Positions 18,225 to 26,662 of a stretch of DNA of 64,000 bases are shown in pieces. The DNA lies in NCBI GenBank assembly GCA_020831825.1, contig JAFIFW010000012.1, positions 62,001 through 126,000 on the forward strand, in the 5' to 3' direction. The position numbers and the translations under genes are program-made. This DNA is from Methylophaga sp. (lineage in GTDB: Bacteria > Pseudomonadota > Gammaproteobacteria > Nitrosococcales > Methylophagaceae). The notes below the pieces were generated by a model, which saw only the letters and a list, made by a program, of their open reading frames with translations, made no database searches and was not told where the DNA came from. Position 1 is the first letter of the stretch. Each line of letters begins with the position of its first letter.

Positions 18225-19738
18225 TGACTGATATTCAAACCATTTTACCCGTTGCCATTGTGCTTAGTTCACTGATCCCCGGTTTACTGATTTTTAGTCT
18301 CAAGGAATCACAACATCGCCTGCGTATCACACTGAATCTAGCCGGTGTTTTCAGCAAATTATTGCTGGTTGGCTGGATGTTGCACGGGGTCAGTCAAGGT
18401 CAGCAGTTCAGCTTCAATATCACGTTCTTACCGGGTGCCGATCTGATTTTGCAGGGAGATGCGTTGTCGCTGCAGTTTGTCGCACTGTCTTCGGTGTTAT
18501 GGCTGGCGACGACGATATATGCCATCGGCTATCTTGAAGGCTCTGCGTTTCGCTCCAGGTTTTTCGGCTACTTCAGTCTGTGTGTCAGCGCCACCGTCGG
18601 TCTGGCATTGGCGGGCAATCTGGTGACGTTTCTGGTGTTTTACGAATTACTGACACTGGCGACTTTCCCATTGGTCGTACATCGGGGCACAGACGCAGCG
18701 ATTCGTGCCGGCAAAGTCTATCTGGCCTATACCGTCAGTGGCGGCGTTCTGGTGTTGATGGGGGTTGCATTACTGCATGCTCTGGCCGGGACGCCCGACT
18801 TTATTCCGGGGGGGTATCTGTCACCACTGGTCGATCAACATCAGGCTGGCTTAACGCTGGCGTTTGTTCTGATGGTGCTGGGGCTGGGCGTCAAGGCAGC
18901 ATTGCTACCTGTGCATGGCTGGCTACCTCAAGCCATGGTCGCTCCGGCACCGGTAAGCGCTTTGTTACATGCGGTTGCCGTGGTCAAAGCCGGCGCATTT
19001 GGCATTATCCGGCTGGTTTATGATGTTTACGGCATTGAAACACTGTCATTACTTCAGTTGACTGAGGGGCTGATGATACTGGCCGCTGCAACCATCATTT
19101 ATGGTTCGATTCGAGCCCTTCAACAAACCGAGATAAAGAAAAGGCTGGCCTATTCCACCGTCAGTCAGGTGTCGTACATCACACTGGGTGTTGCCATGCT
19201 CGGCCCTATCGCTGCTATCGGCGCTCTGGTTCATCTGGTCCATCAAGGGCTCATGAAAATTACTTTGTTCTTTTGTGCCGGTAATTTTGCGGAGACGCTG
19301 AACATTCATCATATTCGCGAGATGAACGGCCTTGGGCAACGGATGCCACTGACCATGGCCGCCTTTACTATTGGCGCTTTAGGCATGATTGGCGTGCCAC
19401 CTATCGCAGGCTTTATCAGTAAGTGGTATCTCGGATTGGGTGCTTTGGAAACAGGCCAGTCCTGGATATTGTGGGTATTTGTTTGTTCCGGCCTGCTCAA
19501 TGCCGCCTATTTTCTGCCACTTTTATATCGTGGCTGGTTTGCCAAGCCTGCTGTTGAGTGGGCAGCTCACCCCCAAGCCAAGCGACCAGCATCTGTCTGG
19601 AATGAAACCCACTGGATGCTGCTCTGGCCGACCCTGTTCACTGCCCTGCTGGCGATAGTGACAGGCATTCTTGCCGGTAGTGACTTCAGCCCGCTGGCCT
19701 GGGCACAACTGATTGTCGCTCGGGAGTTTGCACCATGA
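18221..19738 (+). CDS. Second-cluster ND4/ND5-like proton-translocating subunit, copy 2
   Basis: A 505-residue protein of the same family. FLVFYELLTLATFP holds the TM5 glutamate (Glu142). LGLGVKAALLPVHGWLPQAM and VAVVKAGAFGIIRLVYD hold the lysines. The start overlaps the previous gene (ATGA), and its own end overlaps the next. It is clearly diverged from copies 1 and 3, so this is old duplication rather than recent amplification. Confidence 0.9.
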   Translation: MMTDIQTILPVAIVLSSLIPGLLIFSLKESQHRLRITLNLAGVFSKLLLVGWMLHGVSQGQQFSFNITFLPGADLILQGDALSLQFVALSSVLWLATTIYAIGYLEGSAFRSRFFGYFSLCVSATVGLALAGNLVTFLVFYELLTLATFPLVVHRGTDAAIRAGKVYLAYTVSGGVLVLMGVALLHALAGTPDFIPGGYLSPLVDQHQAGLTLAFVLMVLGLGVKAALLPVHGWLPQAMVAPAPVSALLHAVAVVKAGAFGIIRLVYDVYGIETLSLLQLTEGLMILAAATIIYGSIRALQQTEIKKRLAYSTVSQVSYITLGVAMLGPIAAIGALVHLVHQGLMKITLFFCAGNFAETLNIHHIREMNGLGQRMPLTMAAFTIGALGMIGVPPIAGFISKWYLGLGALETGQSWILWVFVCSGLLNAAYFLPLLYRGWFAKPAVEWAAHPQAKRPASVWNETHWMLLWPTLFTALLAIVTGILAGSDFSPLAWAQLIVAREFAP

Positions 19739-21381
19739 TGCTTGACTGGTGGCATATCCCACTGATCCCACTATTGTTCTGGTTGCTGATGATGCGCTGG
19801 CCTTCAGTCAGCAACTGGATCTGGCTGGCGCCGTTGCCGGGTTTGTTCTTGTTGTGGTATGGCCCTGCAAACATTGAGTTGCCAATGCTCTGGCCTGGCG
19901 CAGCACTTGGTATCGATTCGCCGGTCAATCATTATTTTCTGATTTTGAGCATTGTGCTCTGGTCTATAGCCAGTCTGTTTGCCTCGGTGACACAACGCAA
20001 CGATGTTCACCGGCTGCGCTTCTGGAGCTTCTGGTTATGGTCGATGACGGGCAATTTGTTACTGGTGATCGCATTGGATCCGGCCAGCTTTTATGTCGGC
20101 TTTACTCTAATGAGTCTGGCTGCGTATGGTCTGGTGGCCCATCAACCCGGCTCCTTGCCCCGTCAGGCAGGCAGGCTTTATTTACAGTTGGCAGTGCTAG
20201 GCGAAATGCTAATCTATGCGGGCTTGATATTGCGAGTTCATGAGACAGGCGGATTATTGAGTTTCAGTGACTGGCAACAACCCATTGGCTGGCTGACAGC
20301 TATTTGCTTGCTTACAGGCTTTGGTCTCAAGGCGGGGTTTTGGCCTCTACATCTATGGTTACCATTAGCCCACCCAGTTGCCCCTGCGGCGGCCAGTGCG
20401 GTGTTATCAGGCGCCATGCTCAAGGCGGGTATTCTGGGAATTTGGCAATTTATCCCTGCTGATACGCCCACAACGGTGGCTCTTGGCCCAGTAGTGTTTT
20501 TCATTGGCCTGTTCGGAGCTTTCTACGCAGTTGTTGCCGGTTTATTACAACAACAGGCCAAAACCGTTCTGGCCTTTTCATCTGTGAGCCAAATGGGCTA
20601 CCTGCTGATGATTATTGCCATGTTCTGGATGACCGGTGATGCCACTTCATCGCTTATCATCTTACTGGCGATGTATGGCCTGCATCATGCTGTTGCCAAG
20701 GCGGCCTTGTTCATGGGCGCAGGCTTGGCATCATCCAGACGGTTGTCGCTTTGGCATTGGGGCTTGATGACACTGCCGGCACTGGCACTGGCGGGTCTGC
20801 CACTCACAACAGGTGCCAGTGTTAAATATCTGTTCAAGGATGCAGTTTCAGATTCAATGTTCGCGCTCAGTTTGCCATTACTCAGCATTGGTTCAATGGC
20901 CACAGCACTGCTACTGATTCGAACGTTATTGTTGATGAAGCAGTCACAACAAAACATCAGCAAAAAAGCCGGAGCGCCAGAGGCAGTCGCGTTATCAAGC
21001 TGGCTTGTGCTGAGTCTGGCGCCAATAGTCATCCCCCTGATGGTCGATGAGTTTCTTCTTCAGCTGACACAAACCTTGCAACTACAGGCACTAACAGGCC
21101 TGCTCTGGCCCATCATACTGGCGATAGTCATCTCGGCTGTCGCCAGCAAACTTTCACTGAAAACATCGTTCAAAGCAAAACTGTTTGCGGGCAGATGGCT
21201 GTCACTCAGGCTTCGCTACTTCTTGATTCATTTTCCGGTGCCACAGTGGGTCATTCGATTGAAGCTGGATGGCTGGCGACACGTTGAACGAACGATAAAC
21301 AAGTTCTCGAGTGTTGGAACACTGCCGATCACTATTGGTCTGACCTTCCTCATGATGTTGTCATGGACGATGTTGTTTTAA
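19735..21381 (+). CDS. Second-cluster ND4/ND5-like subunit, copy 3, lacking the TM5 glutamate
   Basis: A 548-residue member of the same family and last gene of the cluster. FGLKAGFWPLHLWLPLAH and GAMLKAGILGIWQF keep the conserved lysines. The TM5 motif reads SFYVGFTLMSLAAYGL, with Thr124 where the family has glutamate. An extra C-terminal region with an amphipathic stretch (about 480-525) and a final helix recalls the end of long ND5-type subunits. It may be a structural or modified channel rather than a standard proton pump (inference). The start overlaps copy 2 (ATGA). Confidence 0.88.
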   Translation: MMLDWWHIPLIPLLFWLLMMRWPSVSNWIWLAPLPGLFLLWYGPANIELPMLWPGAALGIDSPVNHYFLILSIVLWSIASLFASVTQRNDVHRLRFWSFWLWSMTGNLLLVIALDPASFYVGFTLMSLAAYGLVAHQPGSLPRQAGRLYLQLAVLGEMLIYAGLILRVHETGGLLSFSDWQQPIGWLTAICLLTGFGLKAGFWPLHLWLPLAHPVAPAAASAVLSGAMLKAGILGIWQFIPADTPTTVALGPVVFFIGLFGAFYAVVAGLLQQQAKTVLAFSSVSQMGYLLMIIAMFWMTGDATSSLIILLAMYGLHHAVAKAALFMGAGLASSRRLSLWHWGLMTLPALALAGLPLTTGASVKYLFKDAVSDSMFALSLPLLSIGSMATALLLIRTLLLMKQSQQNISKKAGAPEAVALSSWLVLSLAPIVIPLMVDEFLLQLTQTLQLQALTGLLWPIILAIVISAVASKLSLKTSFKAKLFAGRWLSLRLRYFLIHFPVPQWVIRLKLDGWRHVERTINKFSSVGTLPITIGLTFLMMLSWTMLF

Positions 21382-21471
21382 CGCAGACTGAACCTGAATA
21401 AAGCCTGCTGAACAGAAGATTAAGTTTCAGTTAAGTTGCGCTGGCAATAATCGCCGTTTTGAATCTATGCC

Positions 21472-22338
21472 GTGTTCATACTGATGTCCCGAATTGCAAG
21501 AAACTCGCTGATTTTTGTGCTGCTTGTTGTGACAAGTCTGATGGGCTGGCTGATCTGGCATCATCCTGATGATTCACCTTTAGATGGCATAAGCGAGCGA
21601 TGGGATTTGCAACAATATGAGCTGGTAGGTCAACCCATTCGCATCAACGGTATTCGCTCAAACCTCTCTGGACTGACCTATCACGCTGACTCTGACACAC
21701 TGTTTGCCGTCACCAACAAACCCCGAAAAGTGCATGTCCTCAGTAAGCAAGGCGAACTGTTACGTACCATCGAACTCAGTGGTTTTAGGGATACTGAGTC
21801 GATTGCACACATCAAAGACAATCTGTTTGTCATTGCCGAAGAACAGCGTTACAACCTGGTGCTGGTAGAAATTAATGATGACACCACCGTACTTCATCAT
21901 TCCAATTCAACCGTGATCAATATTGCAGAAAAAGACAAACGCAACGCAGGTATCGAAGGTGTAGCTTTTATGGATCAATTCGGCCTGATTGCTGCCATTG
22001 AGAATCCTCCCACCATCTGGCAAGGCCCGGTTGATACTGATAATGGCAGACAAGATTTTTCTGAAATCCAAGAAATTCAACTGAATGTGCGTGATTTCGC
22101 CGGAATTTCCAGCCTGCCCGGAGAAACAGACAAGCTACTGATATTAAGCGAGTCATCCGACAGTCTGCATGTTATCGACATGCAGGGTCGTGAGTTTTCA
22201 AGACTCAGCCTGCGCCGCGGGAATCTTGGCTTGACCGCCTGGCTCAGACAACCGGAAGGCGTTGCCGTTGATAATGATCGACGCATTTATGTCGTCGGTG
22301 AACCCAATCAGTTCATGATATTGCAACCTCGCCAATAA
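21472..22338 (+). CDS. YjiK-like SdiA-regulated family beta-propeller protein
   Basis: A 288-residue protein with one N-terminal membrane anchor or signal (SLIFVLLVVTSLMGWLIW), then a beta-propeller-like periplasmic domain. Repeats such as NLSGLTYHADSDTLFAVTN, RDTESIAHI and LRQPEGVAVDNDRRIYVVGE match the SdiA-regulated/YjiK family. Acidic GxEG-type motifs may bind calcium. Its biochemical role is not established. The start could be GTG at 21472 or ATG at 21484, and neither has a clear ribosome-binding site. It lies 90 bp after the antiporter cluster, on the same strand. Confidence 0.75.
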   Translation: MFILMSRIARNSLIFVLLVVTSLMGWLIWHHPDDSPLDGISERWDLQQYELVGQPIRINGIRSNLSGLTYHADSDTLFAVTNKPRKVHVLSKQGELLRTIELSGFRDTESIAHIKDNLFVIAEEQRYNLVLVEINDDTTVLHHSNSTVINIAEKDKRNAGIEGVAFMDQFGLIAAIENPPTIWQGPVDTDNGRQDFSEIQEIQLNVRDFAGISSLPGETDKLLILSESSDSLHVIDMQGREFSRLSLRRGNLGLTAWLRQPEGVAVDNDRRIYVVGEPNQFMILQPRQ

Positions 22339-22648
22339 CATGTCCATCAAGCACTGCATTGGAAGCCGGCGGCAGTTCCCGGTTGCGCATGCTCCTTATC
22401 AACCGGTGATTTTTCATCCTTCTGCTTCAATCATCACTAGACCAGTCAATTCCTTATCCATAAACGTCTGGTTTGCCTGCCAATAATCATCACATTATAA
22501 ATTTGCACCAATTTTGGGCAAATAGGTTTACAGCAGCATAATTTTAGGTCTAGTATCGCTCGGGCGTGCTAGCTAACTGATATTCTTATAATTATTCGCA
22601 CCATGCTGGCATGCATTCACAACCAATAAAAAGCAACGGGAGAAATGT
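22339..22648. other. Intergenic region upstream of the DUF1097 gene
   Basis: About 310 bp with no credible gene. It is AT-rich towards its 3' end and holds a perfect TATAAT at 22587-22592, a plausible -10 box for the DUF1097 gene, though without a convincing -35. The first 100 bases show nothing recognisable. Confidence 0.5.
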
Positions 22649-23173
22649 ATGTCAAAGTTAAACTGTATGTCTCAGCTCACTGCATTATCGACAAGCATTG
22701 CTATACTGGGTGCGGTCTGGGCGTTTTTGGCTCTGGGTCCACTCTCTGGGTTCGTTCTGGTTTGGGCCGGTTTTCTGGCTTGGGCCTGCTATTTTCACAC
22801 TGGTGCAGATACACCAGCCTTGCAGAAAACTATTGTAGGTATGGCTTATGGCGCAGTTTTGGCCGGTATCGCATTATTACTGGTGAACCTTAACCCTCTA
22901 TTTCTGCCCGGTGTATTTGGTCCGGCGGTCTATATCGGTGTGACCGTATTTTTTCTGGTGTTTGTCGCCCGCTTTGATCTGTTGTCGGTAGTGCCCGCCA
23001 ATGTCTATGGCTATGCAGCAACCGCAGCTTATGCCTTGCAAACAGCAAATGCAGGTTCGGTAACCGCACTGGACATGACCAATCCGGTGTTATTGGTCAT
23101 TGTTTCAAGCGTTCTCGGCGCAGTTTTTGCCATGCTCTCAGGCAAGCTGTCAGCCGCACTGACCAAAGCCTGA
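22649..23173 (+). CDS. DUF1097 family membrane protein
   Basis: A 174-residue integral membrane protein with five or six helices, matching the DUF1097 (YcdZ-like) family. It shows repeated small-residue helices, FLAWACYFHTGADTPALQKT and PANVYGYAATAAYAL. GGGAG precedes the ATG at 22649. Function is unestablished, and the family is described only as inner membrane proteins. It has its own intrinsic terminator, so it is probably transcribed alone. Confidence 0.8.
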   Translation: MSKLNCMSQLTALSTSIAILGAVWAFLALGPLSGFVLVWAGFLAWACYFHTGADTPALQKTIVGMAYGAVLAGIALLLVNLNPLFLPGVFGPAVYIGVTVFFLVFVARFDLLSVVPANVYGYAATAAYALQTANAGSVTALDMTNPVLLVIVSSVLGAVFAMLSGKLSAALTKA

Positions 23174-23188
23174 CACAACCGCTGTGAC

Positions 23189-23216
23189 AAAAAAACCGCC
23201 TTCGGGCGGTTTTTTT
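23189..23216 (+). terminator. Intrinsic terminator after the DUF1097 gene
   Basis: The perfect stem AAACCGCC/GGCGGTTT with a TTCG tetraloop is flanked by an A-run and a T-run. It begins 15 bp after the stop codon. Confidence 0.92.
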
Positions 23217-23297
23217 ATGTCCTGAATTCTTGCAACCGCAATGAATTCGAGACGTTTATCAAACAATCACTATAGCCGCTTAAATCCCGATGACGAA

Positions 23298-23339
23298 TAT
23301 GGCATGATAGCCATACAGTGAGTCACATTTGGTGTGACT
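23298..23339. repeat. Two consecutive short palindromes upstream of rnk
   Basis: TATGGC/GCCATA with a 6-nt loop (23298-23315) is followed by AGTCACA/TGTGACT with a 5-nt loop (23321-23339). Both are perfect. They lie about 110 bp before the rnk start and may be operator sites or leader structure. Confidence 0.5.
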
Positions 23340-23446
23340 GCTGATCTTCTGTAACAACATTTCCGTGCCCGATATCCCCAGACAATCTTTTCAGCCGATT
23401 GCCACGGTACTATTCGGACACTATTTACGACATTTGGAGTCCTGCC

Positions 23447-23860
23447 ATGGCAACAAAGCCCAATATCATTGTGTCGGAACAAGATGCCGATCGACTGGAT
23501 AAATTGCTCGCATCACTGCCCGAAAAAGAGTTTTCAGCTCGAGAAGCATTGGAGGCAGAGCTTGATCGCGCTGAAATTCTGCCATCCACTGAAATGCCCA
23601 ATGATGTTGTCACCATGAATTCAACCGTTCGTTTTCATGTGTCATCATCGAAGGATGATTTCTGTTTGACACTGGTTTACCCGAAAGACATGGATGACTC
23701 CGGTAACAAGATCTCCATCCTCGCCCCTGTCGGCAGTGCCTTGTTGGGCTTGCGTCAGGGCGATGAAATCGAATGGCCCGGCAGTGACGGCCGTGTCATG
23801 CAGGTCAGAATTGAGGAAATTATTTACCAACCGGAACGCGAGGGTGAGTATCATCGCTAG
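23447..23860 (+). CDS. rnk: Regulator of nucleoside diphosphate kinase (Rnk)
   Basis: A 137-residue protein of the GreA/GreB C-terminal-domain family. It has a short N-terminal helical region, then the FKBP-like domain (LTLVYPKDMDDSGNKISIL, then GSALLGLRQGDEIEWPG). Rnk binds RNA polymerase near the secondary channel without the GreA cleavage coiled coil. In Pseudomonas and E. coli it affects Ndk and nucleotide pools. The start is ATG at 23447, with GGAG about eight bases upstream. The length fits the family. Confidence 0.92.
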   Translation: MATKPNIIVSEQDADRLDKLLASLPEKEFSAREALEAELDRAEILPSTEMPNDVVTMNSTVRFHVSSSKDDFCLTLVYPKDMDDSGNKISILAPVGSALLGLRQGDEIEWPGSDGRVMQVRIEEIIYQPEREGEYHR

Positions 23861-23906
23861 TAATCATGTCAAAGCACAGTAATTGTCGCCATTACTGGAG
23901 TCACTG

Positions 23907-24980
23907 ATGCGCTATTGCTTGCCAATTCTGATGATACTCGCGTTGTTTCTGCAAGGTTGTCAGCAGGATCAGACCGATTCAGCCGTTGAAAGTCATCCGC
24001 TTGGAAAAGTCATTGAAAGTCTGCCCGCAAGTTTTGCGGGCACGCTTCCCTGCGCCGATTGTCCAGGGATAGAACATCAATTGAATTTGATGGATGACCG
24101 TTGGTATCTGCTACGCCGTGAATATATGGAACGTGATGAAGTGGATTATCAGCTGGGACGCTGGAGCATCTCTACCAATCAACAATTGCAATTACACAGC
24201 GAACAGGATCTGCTGCGATTTCGTGCAATTGATGCCGCCACTTTGACGCTACAAGACCCTGATGGACGCGATATTGATAGTTTGTTGAGTTACCAACTCA
24301 CCCGTAAGCAACAGTTCGAACAGCTCGATGCGGAGCTAGAACTGCGCGGTAACTACCGCTTTATGGCTGGCGCAGGGCTGTTTACAGAATGCATCACTGG
24401 TCAACGCTGGCCGGTGAAACTAGAAGATGACCATACGCCATTGCAACGCGCCTATATGGAAATGCGCGCTCACCCCGCTCAGCAGTTACTGGTCACACTC
24501 AATGCTACGTTGACTCAAACAGCAGATGCCAACAATACAAACCCGCAGCTGGCACTGAAACTCAATGAAGTTCATGGCATCTGGCCAGGAGAAACCTGCG
24601 GCCAGCAAGGGAAAACCGCCGTACTTGAAAACACCTACTGGAAACTGACTCGTCTGGACAACACGCCGATCATTCCTGAACAAAGCAATCAGGAAGCGCA
24701 CATCATTCTGGATCGGGCTGAACGTCGCATGTCTGGCTCTGACGGCTGCAACCGTCTGATGGGGGCTTATGTACTCAACGATCAACAACTACGCTTTCGT
24801 CAGGTTGCCAGCACCATGATGGCCTGCCCCAGCGGCATGGAAACCGCTCAGGCAATACATCTGGCGCTTGAACAAGTTCGTGGCTGGCGAATTACCGGAC
24901 AGCATCTCCAACTTTATGACAACACCGGCAGAATGATTGCCCGTTTTGAAGCGATTGAAGATCAGATTGCCAACGGATGA
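23907..24980 (+). CDS. Lipoprotein with NlpE-like and META (HslJ-like) domains
   Basis: A 357-residue lipoprotein with signal peptide and lipobox LFLQGC. Residues about 45-130 form an NlpE-like domain with SFAGTLPCADCPGIEHQLNL, whose CxxC matches the copper-stress sensor NlpE. The C-terminal third is a META/HslJ-like domain (ENTYWKLTRLDNTP, SGSDGCNRLMGAY, STMMACP). The start is ATG at 23907, with TGGAG eight bases upstream. A TTG at 23883 is less likely. It is probably in the outer membrane and related to envelope stress or metal sensing (inference). It overlaps the next gene by 4 bp. Confidence 0.85.
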   Translation: MRYCLPILMILALFLQGCQQDQTDSAVESHPLGKVIESLPASFAGTLPCADCPGIEHQLNLMDDRWYLLRREYMERDEVDYQLGRWSISTNQQLQLHSEQDLLRFRAIDAATLTLQDPDGRDIDSLLSYQLTRKQQFEQLDAELELRGNYRFMAGAGLFTECITGQRWPVKLEDDHTPLQRAYMEMRAHPAQQLLVTLNATLTQTADANNTNPQLALKLNEVHGIWPGETCGQQGKTAVLENTYWKLTRLDNTPIIPEQSNQEAHIILDRAERRMSGSDGCNRLMGAYVLNDQQLRFRQVASTMMACPSGMETAQAIHLALEQVRGWRITGQHLQLYDNTGRMIARFEAIEDQIANG

Positions 24981-25297
24981 AGCTGATATTCGAAGCCAAT
25001 GACATCAGTGAGGCGCATATTGTCGCAGGCATGCTGGAAAATGCCGGTCTGCAAACCGAGGTGAATGGTTTTTTTCTGCAAGGCGCGGTTGGCGAACTTC
25101 CGGCAAGCGATTTTGTGAAAGTTTATTTGCTGGATGAAGCAGATTTTGAGCAGGCACAACAGCTGATCGCGGAATATCTCAACAACCAAGTTGAACACGA
25201 TTGCGCAATACAAAAAAGCTCCGGTTCGATGATGAGTAAGGCCATGATGACGCTGGGTATTCTGGCATTAGTTTTACTGATGGCGCTACTACTATGA
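24977..25297 (+). CDS. DUF2007 family putative signal-transducing protein with C-terminal anchor
   Basis: A 106-residue protein with a DUF2007 domain (FEANDISEAHIVAGMLENAG, then DFVKVYLLDEADFEQAQQLI), followed by a C-terminal hydrophobic segment (MTLGILALVLLMALLL) that probably anchors it in the inner membrane. The start overlaps the preceding lipoprotein gene (ATGA), so the pair is likely co-translated. DUF2007 proteins resemble GlnB-type folds. No biochemical role is established. Confidence 0.8.
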   Translation: MKLIFEANDISEAHIVAGMLENAGLQTEVNGFFLQGAVGELPASDFVKVYLLDEADFEQAQQLIAEYLNNQVEHDCAIQKSSGSMMSKAMMTLGILALVLLMALLL

Positions 25298-25360
25298 ATA
25301 CCTTAGATGCCAATCTTTGAATAGCCGTCAGCAATGATGGTTGTGAAAGTCTTTTAGACC

Positions 25361-26293
25361 CTACATATCAAAATAGTCACACGCCTGCTGCGCATCTTTG
25401 CGAATTTGCTGACTCAACTGTTCCAGCGAACTGAATTTGCCTTCATCACGCAATTTGCACAGAAAATACACCTGGACATGTGCACCGTATATTTCTCTAT
25501 TAAAATCAAACAGATGCACTTCCAGTAAAGCTTTACCTCCACCAATGGTGGGCCGCACACCGATATTGGCAACGCCATTGACGGGCTCTTCATCAATACC
25601 GAATAACTGAACGGCATAAACACCACTCAGCGGCACCTTGTGACGATGCAGATAAATATTCGCCGTCGGGAAGCCCAATTGCCTTCCTCGTTTATCACCA
25701 TGTGCCACACGGCCACTCATGCGATAAGGCCGACCCAGTAATTTTTCTGCAAGTCCCAAATCGCCCTGATTGAGTGCTTCACGAATACGTGTACTACTGA
25801 CTCGCATCTGATCTACAGCAAAAGTGTGCATATTCACCACTTGAAAGCCATGGGCGCGCCCGGCTTGTTGCAGCAGCGCAAAATCGCCCATGCGGCCCTT
25901 GCCAAAACGAAAGTCATCACCCACCACCAGATAGCGTACTTGCAAGCCCTCTACCAACAATCGCTGAATAAACATTTCAGCCGACATATCGGCAAGTTGC
26001 CTATTGAACCGCAACACACACAAGTGTCTGATTGAATAGGCACGCAAAGCTTCCACTTTTTCTCTGAAACGGGTCAGTCGAGCCGGCGCTTTTTCAGGGA
26101 CAAAATATTCGAATGGCTGCGGTTCAAATGTGATGACAACCGCAGGTAAGTGCAGCATATCTGCTTTCATCGCCAGCTGATTCAGCACAGCCTGATGTCC
26201 CAGGTGCACACCATCAAAATTACCAATGGTAGCCACGCAGCCGTTACCGGTGGTGGATGGCAGATTATGAAAACCGCGAATAATGTTTGGCAT
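25361..26293 (-). CDS. ribF: Bifunctional riboflavin kinase/FAD synthetase
   Basis: A 310-residue enzyme that makes FMN and then FAD. The N-terminal adenylyltransferase domain has IGNFDGVHLGH and GDDFRFGKGRMGD. The C-terminal flavokinase domain has GRVAHGDKRGRQLGFPTANI and GVANIGVRPT. I chose the ATG at 26293. A TTG four codons upstream is the alternative. The usual downstream partners ileS and lspA are absent. It is divergent from xseB, with about 120 bp between. Confidence 0.95.
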   Translation of the reverse strand: MPNIIRGFHNLPSTTGNGCVATIGNFDGVHLGHQAVLNQLAMKADMLHLPAVVITFEPQPFEYFVPEKAPARLTRFREKVEALRAYSIRHLCVLRFNRQLADMSAEMFIQRLLVEGLQVRYLVVGDDFRFGKGRMGDFALLQQAGRAHGFQVVNMHTFAVDQMRVSSTRIREALNQGDLGLAEKLLGRPYRMSGRVAHGDKRGRQLGFPTANIYLHRHKVPLSGVYAVQLFGIDEEPVNGVANIGVRPTIGGGKALLEVHLFDFNREIYGAHVQVYFLCKLRDEGKFSSLEQLSQQIRKDAQQACDYFDM

Positions 26294-26416
26294 GGATCCG
26301 TGCAAAACTGATCAAAACACGACAGCCTAAACACAATTAAAAAAACAATCCAGCAGGCAATGGTCTGTTGATTCACATATAATGGCGTATTAAGGAATTT
26401 CTTTAGCGGGCCTGAC

Positions 26417-26662
26417 ATGGTGGCGAAACGCAAAAAACTTGACTATGAAGCCGCGGTCGCTGAACTCGAAACACTGGTTGAGCGACTGGAAAAAGGCGAT
26501 ATTAGCCTCGAAGAATCACTCAAACTCTACGAACGCGGTGTACTTCTGAGTCGCGACTGCCAGGAAGCCCTGCAGGCAGCAGAACAAAAAGTACAGCTTC
26601 TGATGCAGCAGGCCGGCCAAGCCAGTCTGGTGGACTTTGAAACAGAAAACGACGACACGTGA
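26417..26662 (+). CDS. xseB: Exodeoxyribonuclease VII small subunit
   Basis: An 81-residue helical protein with DYEAAVAELETLVERLEKGD and LEESLKLYERGVLL, the XseB signature. It pairs with XseA for single-strand DNA degradation. It is first in the conserved xseB-ispA-dxs order and overlaps ispA by 4 bp. Confidence 0.95.
   Translation: MVAKRKKLDYEAAVAELETLVERLEKGDISLEESLKLYERGVLLSRDCQEALQAAEQKVQLLMQQAGQASLVDFETENDDT

Noticed and set aside
14602-21381. Dab-type inorganic carbon accumulation complex
   Set aside because: No DUF2309 (DabA) protein is present, and the E-F-G-B-C subunits are not part of Dab.
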